Assembly: GCA_003152275.1 (NCBI GenBank)
Contig: PLZU01000091.1
Coordinates: 110,217-174,216 of the forward strand
Length of the DNA stretch: 64,000 nucleotides
Origin: Actinomycetota bacterium
GTDB taxonomy: Bacteria; Actinomycetota; Thermoleophilia; Gaiellales; Gaiellaceae
Direction: 5' to 3'
The notes under the pieces are model-generated. The model saw nothing but the letters and a program-made list of their open reading frames with translations. It searched no databases and was not told the origin of the DNA. The position numbers and the translations under genes were made by a program. Of this stretch, positions 33,394 through 41,537 are shown piece after piece (positions within the stretch are counted from its first letter, which is position 1; each line of letters opens with the position of its first letter).

Positions 33394-34214
33394 TCCGCCT
33401 GCTCGGGGCCGTTGCGGCTGCCGCTCGGCGGACCGGCTTGCGTGGCCCAGCTCGAGCGGGTGTGCTTGTCGTCGACGCCGTGCTGTTGCGCGTGCGCCGG
33501 CCGCCGCTGACCGCACACGTCGACGGCCTCGCGGTCCGGGGGTTTATGCGGCATCGAAGCTTCCTCGCCGAGACGATGCGCCCCCGCGAGAACTACGCCG
33601 AGCTCTTCCAGGGTCTGCTGCGGCCGGGGATGACGGTCGTCGACGGCGGCGCACACGTCGGGCTCTACACGCTGCTTGCCGCTCGAGGCGTCGGCCCGGC
33701 GGGTTTCGTCATCGCGCTCGAGCCCGATCTCTACAACCTCGTGGCGCTACGGGTGAACGTCGACCGGGCGGGTGCGGAAAACGTCGAGGTTGTAGCGGAG
33801 GCACTTGCGGAGGGTGCCGGCACTGCGCGTTTCTACGAGACTCGGAGCACGATCGGAAGCTCGCTGATCGAACGCGACGATGCCGGCGTGCGCGTGGTCC
33901 GAACGACGAGCGTCGACCTGCTGCTGCGAGGACGCGACGTTGAGGCGCTGCTCGTGAAGCTCAACATTGAGGGTGCCGAGCCGCGTGCGCTCGCAGGCAT
34001 GCGGGACGTGCTCTCCCGTGTCGAGCAGGTGGCGATGCTCATCGAGGTCAATCCGCCTCTGCTCGAGGCGGCTGGCGAGGACGTCGGAGCCCTCGTCGGC
34101 GGCCTCCGCACGCAAGGCTTCGCGGTCGAGTACGTGGATCTGCCGAGCCAAAAAGGGGTGCCGCTCCCGCAACCGGTGCCGAAGGGTCACCTGGTCGCAA
34201 CGCGCGCCCTTTAG
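33390..34214 (+). CDS. FkbM-family methyltransferase
   Basis: 274 residues from GTG 33390 overlapping the upstream stop. The core starts near residue 75 with GMTVVDGGAHVGLYTLLAAR (SAM motif I), FVIALEPDLYNLVALRVNV, VEVVAEALAEG and VKLNIEGAEPRALAGMRDVL, the last being the characteristic K-x-x-I-E-G-x-E of FkbM enzymes. Many FkbM-like proteins in capsule clusters O-methylate sugars. The stop TAG and the stop of the opposite YdcF-like gene share bases (34211-34214). Confidence 0.88.
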   Translation: MIRLLGAVAAAARRTGLRGPARAGVLVVDAVLLRVRRPPLTAHVDGLAVRGFMRHRSFLAETMRPRENYAELFQGLLRPGMTVVDGGAHVGLYTLLAARGVGPAGFVIALEPDLYNLVALRVNVDRAGAENVEVVAEALAEGAGTARFYETRSTIGSSLIERDDAGVRVVRTTSVDLLLRGRDVEALLVKLNIEGAEPRALAGMRDVLSRVEQVAMLIEVNPPLLEAAGEDVGALVGGLRTQGFAVEYVDLPSQKGVPLPQPVPKGHLVATRAL

Positions 34215-34750
34215 CAGCCGCGCCGCAACGTGAGCTGCACGAGGAGCTTCGCCGTCTCGGAGGCCCACTCATCGGGCAGCTTCCACCAGGTGGAGCCTGA
34301 GCCGACGACGCTGAGCGAACCGTGGTAGCAGCGCCGAAAGAGCATGTTCGCGCGCGTGATGTGGAAGGTCGAGGTGACGACGACGACGGAGTGCCAGCCG
34401 CGCTCGCGCGCGAGTCGCGCCACCGTTCTCGCCTCGCCGCGTGTGCTGAACGGCACCGCGGTGAAGCACACGACCTGCGCGCCGTCGTAGCGCCTCGTCG
34501 CGCACAGGCGTTCGGCTTCGGGCCAATGCGGCGTCCGCTGAACCGTGGAAAGCGCGAGTACGTGCGCGACTCCACGCCGAATCAGCGCGAGCGCCGGCGG
34601 CAGTCGCAGCTTGCTGCCCGAGAGCACGACGACGACGTCGGCATGGGCAGGCGGCGACGACTCGGCCGGGGGCCAGACGAAGAGGACGAGGCAGGCGGCG
34701 AGCCAGGCGACGACGAGGGCGGCGGCGACGAGAAGAATGCGGCGCAACAC
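34211..34750 (-). CDS. YdcF/ElyC-like DUF218 membrane protein
   Basis: 179 residues from GTG 34750 (TTG 34747 possible). One N-terminal helix (ILLVAAALVVAWLAACLVLF) anchors a periplasm-facing DUF218 domain: ADVVVVLSGSKLRLPPALAL, FSTRGEARTVARLARERGWH, SVVVVTSTFHITRANMLFRR. DUF218 proteins such as ElyC affect cell-envelope lipid carrier use; their reaction is unsettled. Its start lies 24 bases from the divergent ATP-grasp gene, so the two share a promoter region. Confidence 0.85.
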   Translation of the reverse strand: MLRRILLVAAALVVAWLAACLVLFVWPPAESSPPAHADVVVVLSGSKLRLPPALALIRRGVAHVLALSTVQRTPHWPEAERLCATRRYDGAQVVCFTAVPFSTRGEARTVARLARERGWHSVVVVTSTFHITRANMLFRRCYHGSLSVVGSGSTWWKLPDEWASETAKLLVQLTLRRGC

Positions 34751-34774
34751 GGCGCGACGGTACCCTCTCCGCCC

Positions 34775-35767
34775 GTGAGCGGCGTCCTCTTCACGTGCGC
34801 CGGGCAGCGCGTCGACATCGTGACGGCGTTCAACCGCGCCGGCGCCCGCACGGTCGCGGTCGACGTGAATCGGCTGGCGCCCGCTCTCTACCACGCGGGT
34901 GCGCACGCCTTCGTGCCGCGGATCGACGACCCGCAATACGTTTCGACGCTGCACGCGCTCGTGCACGAGCACGACATTGCGCTCATCGTGCCTCTCACCG
35001 ATCTCGACCACGGCGTGCTCTCACGCGCGAAGGACGAGCTTGGAGCGCTCGTGCTGCTGCCCGAGCCGGAGATCGTCGACGCGCTGGCGGACAAATGGCT
35101 CGCGCATCTCCTTTTCGAGGAGCGCGGCATCGGGTCGCCCCCCACCTGGTTGCCGGATGACCTGCCCGGCGACCTCGAATTCCCGGTGCTCGTCAAGGCC
35201 CGCCAGGGATTCGGGTCGCGGGGGATCTACCGCTGCAAGAACACGCGCGAGCTCGAGTTCTTCCTCGACTACACGACCGAGGACTCCATGGTCCAGGCCG
35301 TCTGCCGCGGCGAGGAGTTCTCGATCGACGTCTTCTGCGACCTCGACCGGCGCTGCCTCAACGCCGTTCCGCGCACGATGATCGAATCGAAGGGCGGCGA
35401 GTCGATCAAAGGCATGACGCTCGCCGATTCCGAGCTGATCGAGGTCGGGCGTTCCGTCTCCGAGACGATCGGCCTCGTCGGGCCGGCGAACATCCAGTGC
35501 TTCCGCGAGCTCGACGGGACGCACCGCATCACGGACATCAATCCGCGCTTCGGCGGCGCGTTCCCGTTGCCGACGGCCGCGGGTAGCCGCTATCCGGAGC
35601 TCGCGCTCGCTCTTGCCGCGGGCGAGCGGCCGGAGCCGCGGCTCGGCGATTTCCGCGCCGGCCTCTACATGACGCGCTTTTTCTCCGAGCTCGTCCTGTC
35701 GGCCGGGGAGGACGGTACGTTGCAACCGTTCGCGGAAGAGCTGCCAGAGCCGATCGTCGAGCCCTAG
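34775..35767 (+). CDS. ATP-grasp carboligase-like protein (carbamoyl-phosphate-synthase type)
   Basis: 330 residues from GTG 34775. The N-terminal domain is GVLFTCAGQRVDIVTAFNRA, with FVPRIDDPQYVSTLHALVHE. The ATP-grasp domain has canonical residues, unlike the protein at 142: FPVLVKARQGFGSRGIYRC with the ATP lysine, SMVQAVCRGEEFSIDVFCDL, and HRITDINPRFGGAFPLPTAA with the metal-binding N-x-R. It resembles PylC-like or carbamoyl-phosphate-synthase-like enzymes that join a carboxylate and an amine. Its product in a glycan context could be an amidated uronic acid or amino-acid decoration, which is inference only. Confidence 0.8.
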   Translation: MSGVLFTCAGQRVDIVTAFNRAGARTVAVDVNRLAPALYHAGAHAFVPRIDDPQYVSTLHALVHEHDIALIVPLTDLDHGVLSRAKDELGALVLLPEPEIVDALADKWLAHLLFEERGIGSPPTWLPDDLPGDLEFPVLVKARQGFGSRGIYRCKNTRELEFFLDYTTEDSMVQAVCRGEEFSIDVFCDLDRRCLNAVPRTMIESKGGESIKGMTLADSELIEVGRSVSETIGLVGPANIQCFRELDGTHRITDINPRFGGAFPLPTAAGSRYPELALALAAGERPEPRLGDFRAGLYMTRFFSELVLSAGEDGTLQPFAEELPEPIVEP

Positions 35768-35790
35768 GGGTCGCACTGCTATTCGTCGGG

Positions 35791-37218
35791 TTGGCCGCCG
35801 CATGCGGTGGAACCCAGGACGCGCAACGCCACCTCGGTAGCGCGCCGGTCCCGTCGATTCGCCGGGAGCCGCCGGCGCCGATGACCACGGGCCGCCGGGC
35901 TCGCCTCGTCGTCACGGTCGTCGACGGCGACCTCAACCGCCGCGTCGGCCGCGCAGCCGTCCGCCTCTGGGGGCGAAGCGCTCGCACCGATGCGAGCGGT
36001 GTCGCCGAGATCGTCGTTCCCCGCAGGCAGGGCTTGAACGTGACCGTCGGCGCTCGCGGCTTCGGCACGCGGACGGTGTGGGAGGACTTTCTCGCTTCGC
36101 GCAAGGTGACAGTGCACGTGTACCGGCCGGAGCTTCAGTGGCCGATGTACGGCGCGACGGCGACGCGTGCGCAGGCGCAGACGCACATTCGGTTGCGCCC
36201 GCCGTTTCGAGTCGTGTGGAGCCAGGGCCTCGGCGATCTGATCGAGTTCCCCGCCGTCGTCGACGACGGCGTTGCGTATATCGGTAACGCACGCGCGACG
36301 ATTCGCGCGATCTCGATGCGCACCGGGAATGTGCTGTGGCGGCACGACACGCCGCACGGGCAGATGGCGTCGTCGCCCGCGGTCATCGGGGCCGAGCTCG
36401 TCTACCACTTGATGGGCGGTCAGGTGTTCGTACTCGACCGCGCGACGGGCAAGCAACGATGGGAGACGTCAGTCGGCTCGCCGATCGAGTCGTCGCCGGT
36501 CGTGCACCGCGGCGTTGACTACTTCGGAGCCTGGAATGGCCGGCTGTATGCGCTCGACCTTCGCACGCATCGCCTGCGCTGGACGCGTTTCCTCGGCGCC
36601 AAGATCACGTCGAGTGCCGCGCTCGACGGAGGCCGCCTCTTCATCGGCGATTACGGCGGACGCCTCTGGGCGCTCTCGCCGCGCACCGGGGCGACGCTCT
36701 GGGTGCGCGACGTGAACGGCCGCATCTACGGAACGCCCGCCGTACTCGACGGACGCGTGTTCGTGCCGTCGTCGACCGGCGGTTCGCTGACGGCGTTCTC
36801 GACGCGAGGCCGCTACCTCTGGCGCGTCTACACCGGCTCGTACGTGTACTCGTCACCGGCGGCATGGGGAGGCGGCGTCTTCTTCGGCTCGTACAACGGC
36901 GTCTTCTACGGTGTTTCGGCCTCGAGCGGACGGATCCGGTGGAGAGTCGGCACCGGCGGGTCGATCTCCGGGGCCGCGGTCGTCGTGGATGGCGTCGCCT
37001 ACGCCGGCAGCTTCGCCCACAGAATCGTGGGCGTTGACACGCGCAGCGGCCGCATCGTGCTCCGGTTCGGGCACGGAAACTACGTGCCGGTTTCCGGAAA
37101 CGGAAAGTTCTTACTTTTCCACGGGTACTCTCGTCTCTATGCAGTGGAGCCCAAACGTGCCGTGACACGAATGCCTGCTATCCATCACCAGCGACACCTG
37201 CGGCACGAACGCAAATGA
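35791..37218 (+). CDS. Predicted lipoprotein with a PQQ-type beta-propeller
   Basis: 475 residues from TTG 35791. In-frame codons before it (35764-35790) encode LGVALLFVGL, which with LAAAC makes a classical lipoprotein signal with lipobox, but no ATG, GTG or TTG precedes it in frame, so the true start is unresolved. After a short linker and an Ig-like insert (VVTVVDGDLNRRVGRAAVRL), seven or so propeller blades repeat the W-x-x-x-x-G pattern (FRVVWSQGLGDLIEFPAVVD, GKQRWETSVGSPIESSPVVH, GRIRWRVGTGGSISGAAVVV). It probably lies outside the membrane, binding or scaffolding a glycan; enzymatic PQQ residues are not evident. Stop overlaps the C5-epimerase start. Confidence 0.75.
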   Translation: MAAACGGTQDAQRHLGSAPVPSIRREPPAPMTTGRRARLVVTVVDGDLNRRVGRAAVRLWGRSARTDASGVAEIVVPRRQGLNVTVGARGFGTRTVWEDFLASRKVTVHVYRPELQWPMYGATATRAQAQTHIRLRPPFRVVWSQGLGDLIEFPAVVDDGVAYIGNARATIRAISMRTGNVLWRHDTPHGQMASSPAVIGAELVYHLMGGQVFVLDRATGKQRWETSVGSPIESSPVVHRGVDYFGAWNGRLYALDLRTHRLRWTRFLGAKITSSAALDGGRLFIGDYGGRLWALSPRTGATLWVRDVNGRIYGTPAVLDGRVFVPSSTGGSLTAFSTRGRYLWRVYTGSYVYSSPAAWGGGVFFGSYNGVFYGVSASSGRIRWRVGTGGSISGAAVVVDGVAYAGSFAHRIVGVDTRSGRIVLRFGHGNYVPVSGNGKFLLFHGYSRLYAVEPKRAVTRMPAIHHQRHLRHERK

Positions 37219-38804
37219 AACGCGCGGCGGCCGGGGTTGCCGCCGCACTCGCGCTCGTCGTACCGGCTGTCGCGCACGCGTCGGTGTCGCACGATGCAGC
37301 AACTGCGCGCCGCGGCATCGCCCTCGCGCTGAAGCACCACTGGCTGAACGCACCGGATGCGCAGCGCTACCGCGCAACGGTGAGCCGCGCGCTGCGTGAC
37401 GTCAAGGTGCTTGCCCCGCTGCGCGCGAACGTGATCGCCGTGCAGCTCTCCCAAATGACGCCGCTCTGGGACTCGTACACATCGCCGCGCGCGTTGGCGC
37501 TCTTCTCGCAACTCGACGCGAACCTGTCGTACCTCGAGACGCATCGTCTGCCCGACACGCGCGTCGACATCACGGACGACGACGGCGTCGTCTACCGCTG
37601 GTTCCCGCACCTCGGCTTCGAGTTTCATCCGCTCGCGAACTTCGGCGCGCTGAACACTGATGCGGCGTCGGGGGACGTCGACTCGACGCGCACGCTGGCG
37701 GACGCGCTGCTCGCGCGGGCGATCCCGCACGGACGGCGGTTGATCTGGGAGTACCAGTTCCGCTTCGGCGGCGGCCGGCCGCCGTGGGCTTCGGGGATGG
37801 CGCAAGCAGTCGCCGCGCAGGCCCTCGCGCGCTCGTCCGCGCTCCTCGGAGATACGAGCCTTGGCGCGGCCTCCGTGCGCGCATTCGCCTCGGTGCCGCC
37901 GTTTCTCCTCGCGTTGCCGAGCGGACCGTGGATTCGCCTCTACGGTTTCAACGGGCAAGTCGTCCTGAACGCGCAGCTGCAGTCGATTGTCTCGCTGCTC
38001 GAGTACGCGCAGACCTCCGGTGATGCCGCGGCGTCGGTACTCGCACAGCGGTTGAGCACGGCGGCGGAGACGCTCTTCCCACGCTTCGACACGGGGGATT
38101 GGTCGCGGTACGAGCTTGGCGGCGGCTATGCGCCGCGCGACTACCAGAAGTTCGTCACAGACCTGCTCGCGAAGCTCGCCGAGCAGACGCAGGATCCATT
38201 CTGGATCGCGACGTCGCAGCGCTTCCACGCTTACTACTACGACGCGCCACAGGTAACGCAGCCGGCGGCGCCGCCCGAGATCTGGCCGCAGCCCCTCGAC
38301 GGCTACCTCGACGTCGCCCCGATCCAGATCACGCTCTCGATGCGAGCGTCCGTAGCGATCTCGATCGCAGGGAAGGTGGCGACGTATCGCCTGAACGCCG
38401 GCGCGCGCACGATCACTTGGAAGCCGCCGGCCGGCCTCGCGCCTGGCACCTACCCGGTGCAGCTCTCCGCCGTGAGCTACGCGGGCCATCGCACGACCGT
38501 CTCGCTCGCACCGGTCGTCGTGGCTTGGGACACGACGCCGCCGCCGATCACCGCGACTCTCACCGGGACGACGCTGAGCTGGCAGGCGAACGACCCGGGG
38601 ACGCCGTGGCTCGCGCTCGCGATCGATCTCGTCGACCCGAACGGGGTCAACCTGCCGCAGACGCTCGACCTTGGTCAGTTGGCGACGACCGGGACAACGC
38701 AGGTGACGATCCCGCCGGGCACGTGGCAGGCGACGCTCCGGGCCACGAACTCGGCCGCGTTGACGATGCCGTTCCCGCTCGGAACGATCACACAGCCCGG
38801 ATAA
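37215..38804 (+). CDS. Secreted D-glucuronyl C5-epimerase-like protein
   Basis: 529 residues from ATG 37215. A signal peptide (RAAAGVAAALALVVPAVAHA) is followed by an all-helical barrel with the family's central strip: FEFHPLANFGALNTDAASGD, WASGMAQAVAAQALARSSAL and LLALPSGPWIRLYGFNGQVV, then LNAQLQSIVSLLEYAQTSGD and tyrosine-rich WSRYELGGGYAPRDYQKFV. These match the C-terminal catalytic part of heparan/heparosan D-glucuronyl C5-epimerases, which invert C5 of glucuronate within a polymer. About 150 C-terminal residues form Ig-like domains (APIQITLSMRASVAISIAGK). The N-terminal lipoprotein gene overlaps it by four bases, so they are made together. Confidence 0.78.
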   Translation: MKRAAAGVAAALALVVPAVAHASVSHDAATARRGIALALKHHWLNAPDAQRYRATVSRALRDVKVLAPLRANVIAVQLSQMTPLWDSYTSPRALALFSQLDANLSYLETHRLPDTRVDITDDDGVVYRWFPHLGFEFHPLANFGALNTDAASGDVDSTRTLADALLARAIPHGRRLIWEYQFRFGGGRPPWASGMAQAVAAQALARSSALLGDTSLGAASVRAFASVPPFLLALPSGPWIRLYGFNGQVVLNAQLQSIVSLLEYAQTSGDAAASVLAQRLSTAAETLFPRFDTGDWSRYELGGGYAPRDYQKFVTDLLAKLAEQTQDPFWIATSQRFHAYYYDAPQVTQPAAPPEIWPQPLDGYLDVAPIQITLSMRASVAISIAGKVATYRLNAGARTITWKPPAGLAPGTYPVQLSAVSYAGHRTTVSLAPVVVAWDTTPPPITATLTGTTLSWQANDPGTPWLALAIDLVDPNGVNLPQTLDLGQLATTGTTQVTIPPGTWQATLRATNSAALTMPFPLGTITQPG

Positions 38805-38817
38805 CCTCCCTCTCCCG

Positions 38818-39723
38818 ATGAGATACGTCGTCACCGGAGCCGCCGGCTTCGTCGGCTCGCACCTTGCGCAGGCGTTGCTCGAGGAGGGTCACGACGTCGT
38901 CGGCGTCGACTGCTTCACCGACTACTACGACCCCGCCGAAAAAGAGGAGAACGCGCGCGGGCTCGACATGCGCCGCCTCGATCTGGCCGAGGAGCCCCTC
39001 GACCTCGGCGGCGTCGACGGGGTCTTCCACCTTGCGGCGCAAGCGGGCGTCCGCAGCTTCGGCGATGTCTTCCCGCTCTACGTTCGCCGGAACCTGATCG
39101 CGACGCAGCGAGTCCTCGAAGCCTGCGTGCAGGCAAACGTCCGCGTCGTCCTCGCCTCGTCTTCTTCTGTCTACGGCGAGGCTGAGGCGTATCCCACGCC
39201 GGAGGACACCCGGCCGCGGCCGATCTCGCCGTACGGGATCACGAAGCTCGGCTGCGAGCAGCTCGCCTATGCGTACCGCGCCGATGCCGTCGTGCTGCGG
39301 TATTTCACCGTGTACGGGCCGCGCCAGCGTCCCGACATGTTCTTCCGCAGGGTCTGTGAGTCGCTGCTCGCAGGCGAGCCGTTCGAGATCTACGGCAGCG
39401 GCGAGCAGTCGCGCAGCTTCACGTACGTCGGCGACGCGGTCGCCGCCACCGCTGCGGCAATGGAGCGCGCGCCGGCGGGCGCGGTCTACAACGTCGGCGG
39501 CGGCGACGAGGCCAGCATGCTCGAGGCGATTGGGCTGCTCGAGCAGATCTCCGGTCGAGAGCTCGATGTCCGGCACGTCGGCGCTGCCCAGGGCGACGTC
39601 TCACGGACGAAGGCGGACGTCACACGGATCCGCGCGGCGCTCGGCTGGGAGCCGCGGATGCCGCTTCGCGACGGGTTGGAGGCGATGTGGTCGTGGGCCT
39701 CGGCTAGAGTCGCCGCGGGATGA
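38818..39723 (+). CDS. NAD-dependent SDR epimerase/dehydratase
   Basis: 301 residues from ATG 38818. The N-terminal NAD-binding site is VVTGAAGFVGSHLAQALLEE; the catalytic S-x10-Y-x3-K set is SSSSVYGEAEAYPTPEDTRP and SPYGITKLGCEQLAY; the substrate region has RQRPDMFFRRVCESLLAG. This is the extended SDR family that handles UDP- or GDP-sugars (4-epimerases, uronate epimerases, dehydratases). D-x-D-x-T-D-Y-Y-D at residues 32-40 (FTDYYD) resembles UDP-glucuronate 4-epimerases. The exact substrate is not decided by sequence. It ends overlapping the Wzz-like gene by four bases. Confidence 0.86.
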   Translation: MRYVVTGAAGFVGSHLAQALLEEGHDVVGVDCFTDYYDPAEKEENARGLDMRRLDLAEEPLDLGGVDGVFHLAAQAGVRSFGDVFPLYVRRNLIATQRVLEACVQANVRVVLASSSSVYGEAEAYPTPEDTRPRPISPYGITKLGCEQLAYAYRADAVVLRYFTVYGPRQRPDMFFRRVCESLLAGEPFEIYGSGEQSRSFTYVGDAVAATAAAMERAPAGAVYNVGGGDEASMLEAIGLLEQISGRELDVRHVGAAQGDVSRTKADVTRIRAALGWEPRMPLRDGLEAMWSWASARVAAG

Positions 39724-40553
39724 GCAAGCCCGAACACTCCTTCGATCCGGAAGCAGAGCAAGAGGTCGACTTCGGCCGGTATGTGCGCCTCGTCGCGGCG
39801 CGCTGGTGGCTCGTCGTCGCCGGCCTGATCCTCGGCGCCGTCGTCGGCTACGCGGTCTCGCTCGGCGGCGCCCAGCGGTACCAGGCGACGGCCACGCTCT
39901 ATCTCGGCCAGCCGTACTCGGCGAGCGGGAACGTACAGCTCCAGGCCGCGCAGACGAACCCGAGCACAGTCCGTCAGATCGCCCACGCGTCGAGCGTGAT
40001 CGAAACGGTCGCCGCCGCATGCAAGACGAAGCCTGGAGCGTTCAAAGGCGGGATCTCGACGCAAACGGTGTCGGGAAACATCTCGAAGAACGGCCAGACG
40101 CCGCTTGTCACGCTTAGTGTCCAGGCCGTGAAGCCCAAGGTGGCGGCCTGTGCCGCCAACGCGCTCGCGCGCGCCGTTATCGCGAAAACATCGCAATTCG
40201 CGAATCAGAAAGTGGCGACCTTCCACGCTCAGATCGTCAACGACAACAAACAGATCTCGGTGATCAACCAGGCGCTCCAGAGCGCCGGCACGAGCTCGAC
40301 CGACAAGCTCGTGCTCCAGCTCCGCCTAGGTACGCTCGAGGATGCGCGTCTCAGCACGGCGCAGCTCCAGGCCCAGGCTAAGCACATCGAAGCGCCGGCG
40401 ATCCTCACGGGCGCCGCTCCCGACCGCATAACTGCGCGGAGTCGTCGCAACACGGCGGTCGTCGCTGCACTGATCGGTGCGATCTTCGGCGCGCTGGCGG
40501 CCATCCTCTGGGACGGCATCGCCGCTTCGCTCCAGCGGCGCCGCACGGCCTAG
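39720..40553 (+). CDS. Wzz/YveK-type chain-length or tyrosine-kinase modulator
   Basis: 277 residues from ATG 39720. Two helices, at about 29-48 (WWLVVAGLILGAVVGYAVSL) and 248-266 (RNTAVVAALIGAIFGALAAI), flank an extracytoplasmic region with polymer co-polymerase features (GGAQRYQATATLYLGQPY, ISVINQALQSAG). No kinase domain is attached. Such proteins set glycan chain length together with Wzy or ABC systems. It overlaps the SDR stop and is three bases before the GT2. Confidence 0.83.
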   Translation: MSKPEHSFDPEAEQEVDFGRYVRLVAARWWLVVAGLILGAVVGYAVSLGGAQRYQATATLYLGQPYSASGNVQLQAAQTNPSTVRQIAHASSVIETVAAACKTKPGAFKGGISTQTVSGNISKNGQTPLVTLSVQAVKPKVAACAANALARAVIAKTSQFANQKVATFHAQIVNDNKQISVINQALQSAGTSSTDKLVLQLRLGTLEDARLSTAQLQAQAKHIEAPAILTGAAPDRITARSRRNTAVVAALIGAIFGALAAILWDGIAASLQRRRTA

Positions 40554-40555
40554 CG

Positions 40556-41497
40556 ATGCTCGAGGGCAAGCGCGTCGCGGTCGTCGTGCCCGCGCACGAC
40601 GAGGAGGAGCTGATCACGACGACGCTCGCCGGCATTCCGGCGTTCGTCGACCGGATCTACGTCGTGGACGACGGCTCACGCGACGCGACCGCCGAGCGAG
40701 CCCGTGCGACCGGAGACGCGCGCGTCGAGGTCGTTCCACACGATCGCAATCGCGGCGTCGGCGCGGCGATCATCACCGGCTATCGCCGCGCACTGGCCGA
40801 CGGCATCGACGCAACGTGCGTCATGGCGGCCGACAACCAGATGGATCCTGCCGATCTCGAGCTGCTTGCCCTCCCGGTCGTGCGAGGTGAGTTGGACTAC
40901 GCGAAGGCGAACCGGCTCGTCACCGGCGAGGCATGGAATCTCATCCCGAGGACGCGCTATCTCGGCAACGCCGTGCTGTCGATGCTGACGAAGATCGCGT
41001 CGGGGTACTGGCACGTCGCAGACTCGCAGTCCGGCTACACCGCGATCTCGAAACAGATGCTCGGGATGCTCGACCTCGATCGCGTGTACACGGGCTACGG
41101 CTTCCCGAACGACTTCCTCGTCCATCTGAACGTGTGGAACGCGCGGGTGCGCGACTTTCCCTCGCGTCCGATTTACGGCGTCGGCGAGCGGTCGGGGATC
41201 CGCTATCGCAAGGTCGTGCCGCGGATCTCGTGGCTGCTTGTGAAGGCCTTTTTCTGGCGGCTGCGGCAGAAGTACGTGATCCGCGACTTCCACCCGCTCG
41301 TCTTCTTCTACGCCTTCGGGTTTCTCTCGACACTCGCCGGGCTCGTGCTTGGAATCCTCGAGATTGCCTACCGGATCGCCGGTTATCAGGTGAGCGTGGG
41401 CACGGTCGTGCTCATCGCGCTGCTCCTGATTTCCGGCTCGCAATTCGCCTTGTTTGCGATGTGGTTCGACATGGAAGCCAACAAGGATCTCCGTTGA
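40556..41497 (+). CDS. GT2 polyprenyl-phosphate-sugar synthase-like, membrane-anchored
   Basis: 313 residues from ATG 40556. GT2 core: VAVVVPAHDEEELITTTLAG, IYVVDDGSRDATAERARATG, VVPHDRNRGVGAAIITGYRR and VMAADNQMDPADLELLALPV (D-N-Q metal site). The 90-residue C-terminus has two helices (PLVFFYAFGFLSTLAGLVLG and VLIALLLISGSQFALFAMW), as in bacterial GtrB-like and dolichyl-phosphate-type synthases. Likely makes a lipid-phosphate donor used by the GT-C enzymes just downstream. Translationally close to Wzz and followed by GT-C genes. Confidence 0.87.
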   Translation: MLEGKRVAVVVPAHDEEELITTTLAGIPAFVDRIYVVDDGSRDATAERARATGDARVEVVPHDRNRGVGAAIITGYRRALADGIDATCVMAADNQMDPADLELLALPVVRGELDYAKANRLVTGEAWNLIPRTRYLGNAVLSMLTKIASGYWHVADSQSGYTAISKQMLGMLDLDRVYTGYGFPNDFLVHLNVWNARVRDFPSRPIYGVGERSGIRYRKVVPRISWLLVKAFFWRLRQKYVIRDFHPLVFFYAFGFLSTLAGLVLGILEIAYRIAGYQVSVGTVVLIALLLISGSQFALFAMWFDMEANKDLR

Positions 41498-41537
41498 GTT
41501 AGCAGCTCCGCCCCAACGAGGCAGGCGGCGTCGGGTT

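Noticed and set aside
37185..38834. Long open frame antisense to the C5-epimerase-like gene (about 549 codons), and similar long antisense frames such as 58831-60675 and 112-1230.
   Set aside because: High GC gives long chance frames opposite real genes; the translations are arginine-rich with no recognisable motif.
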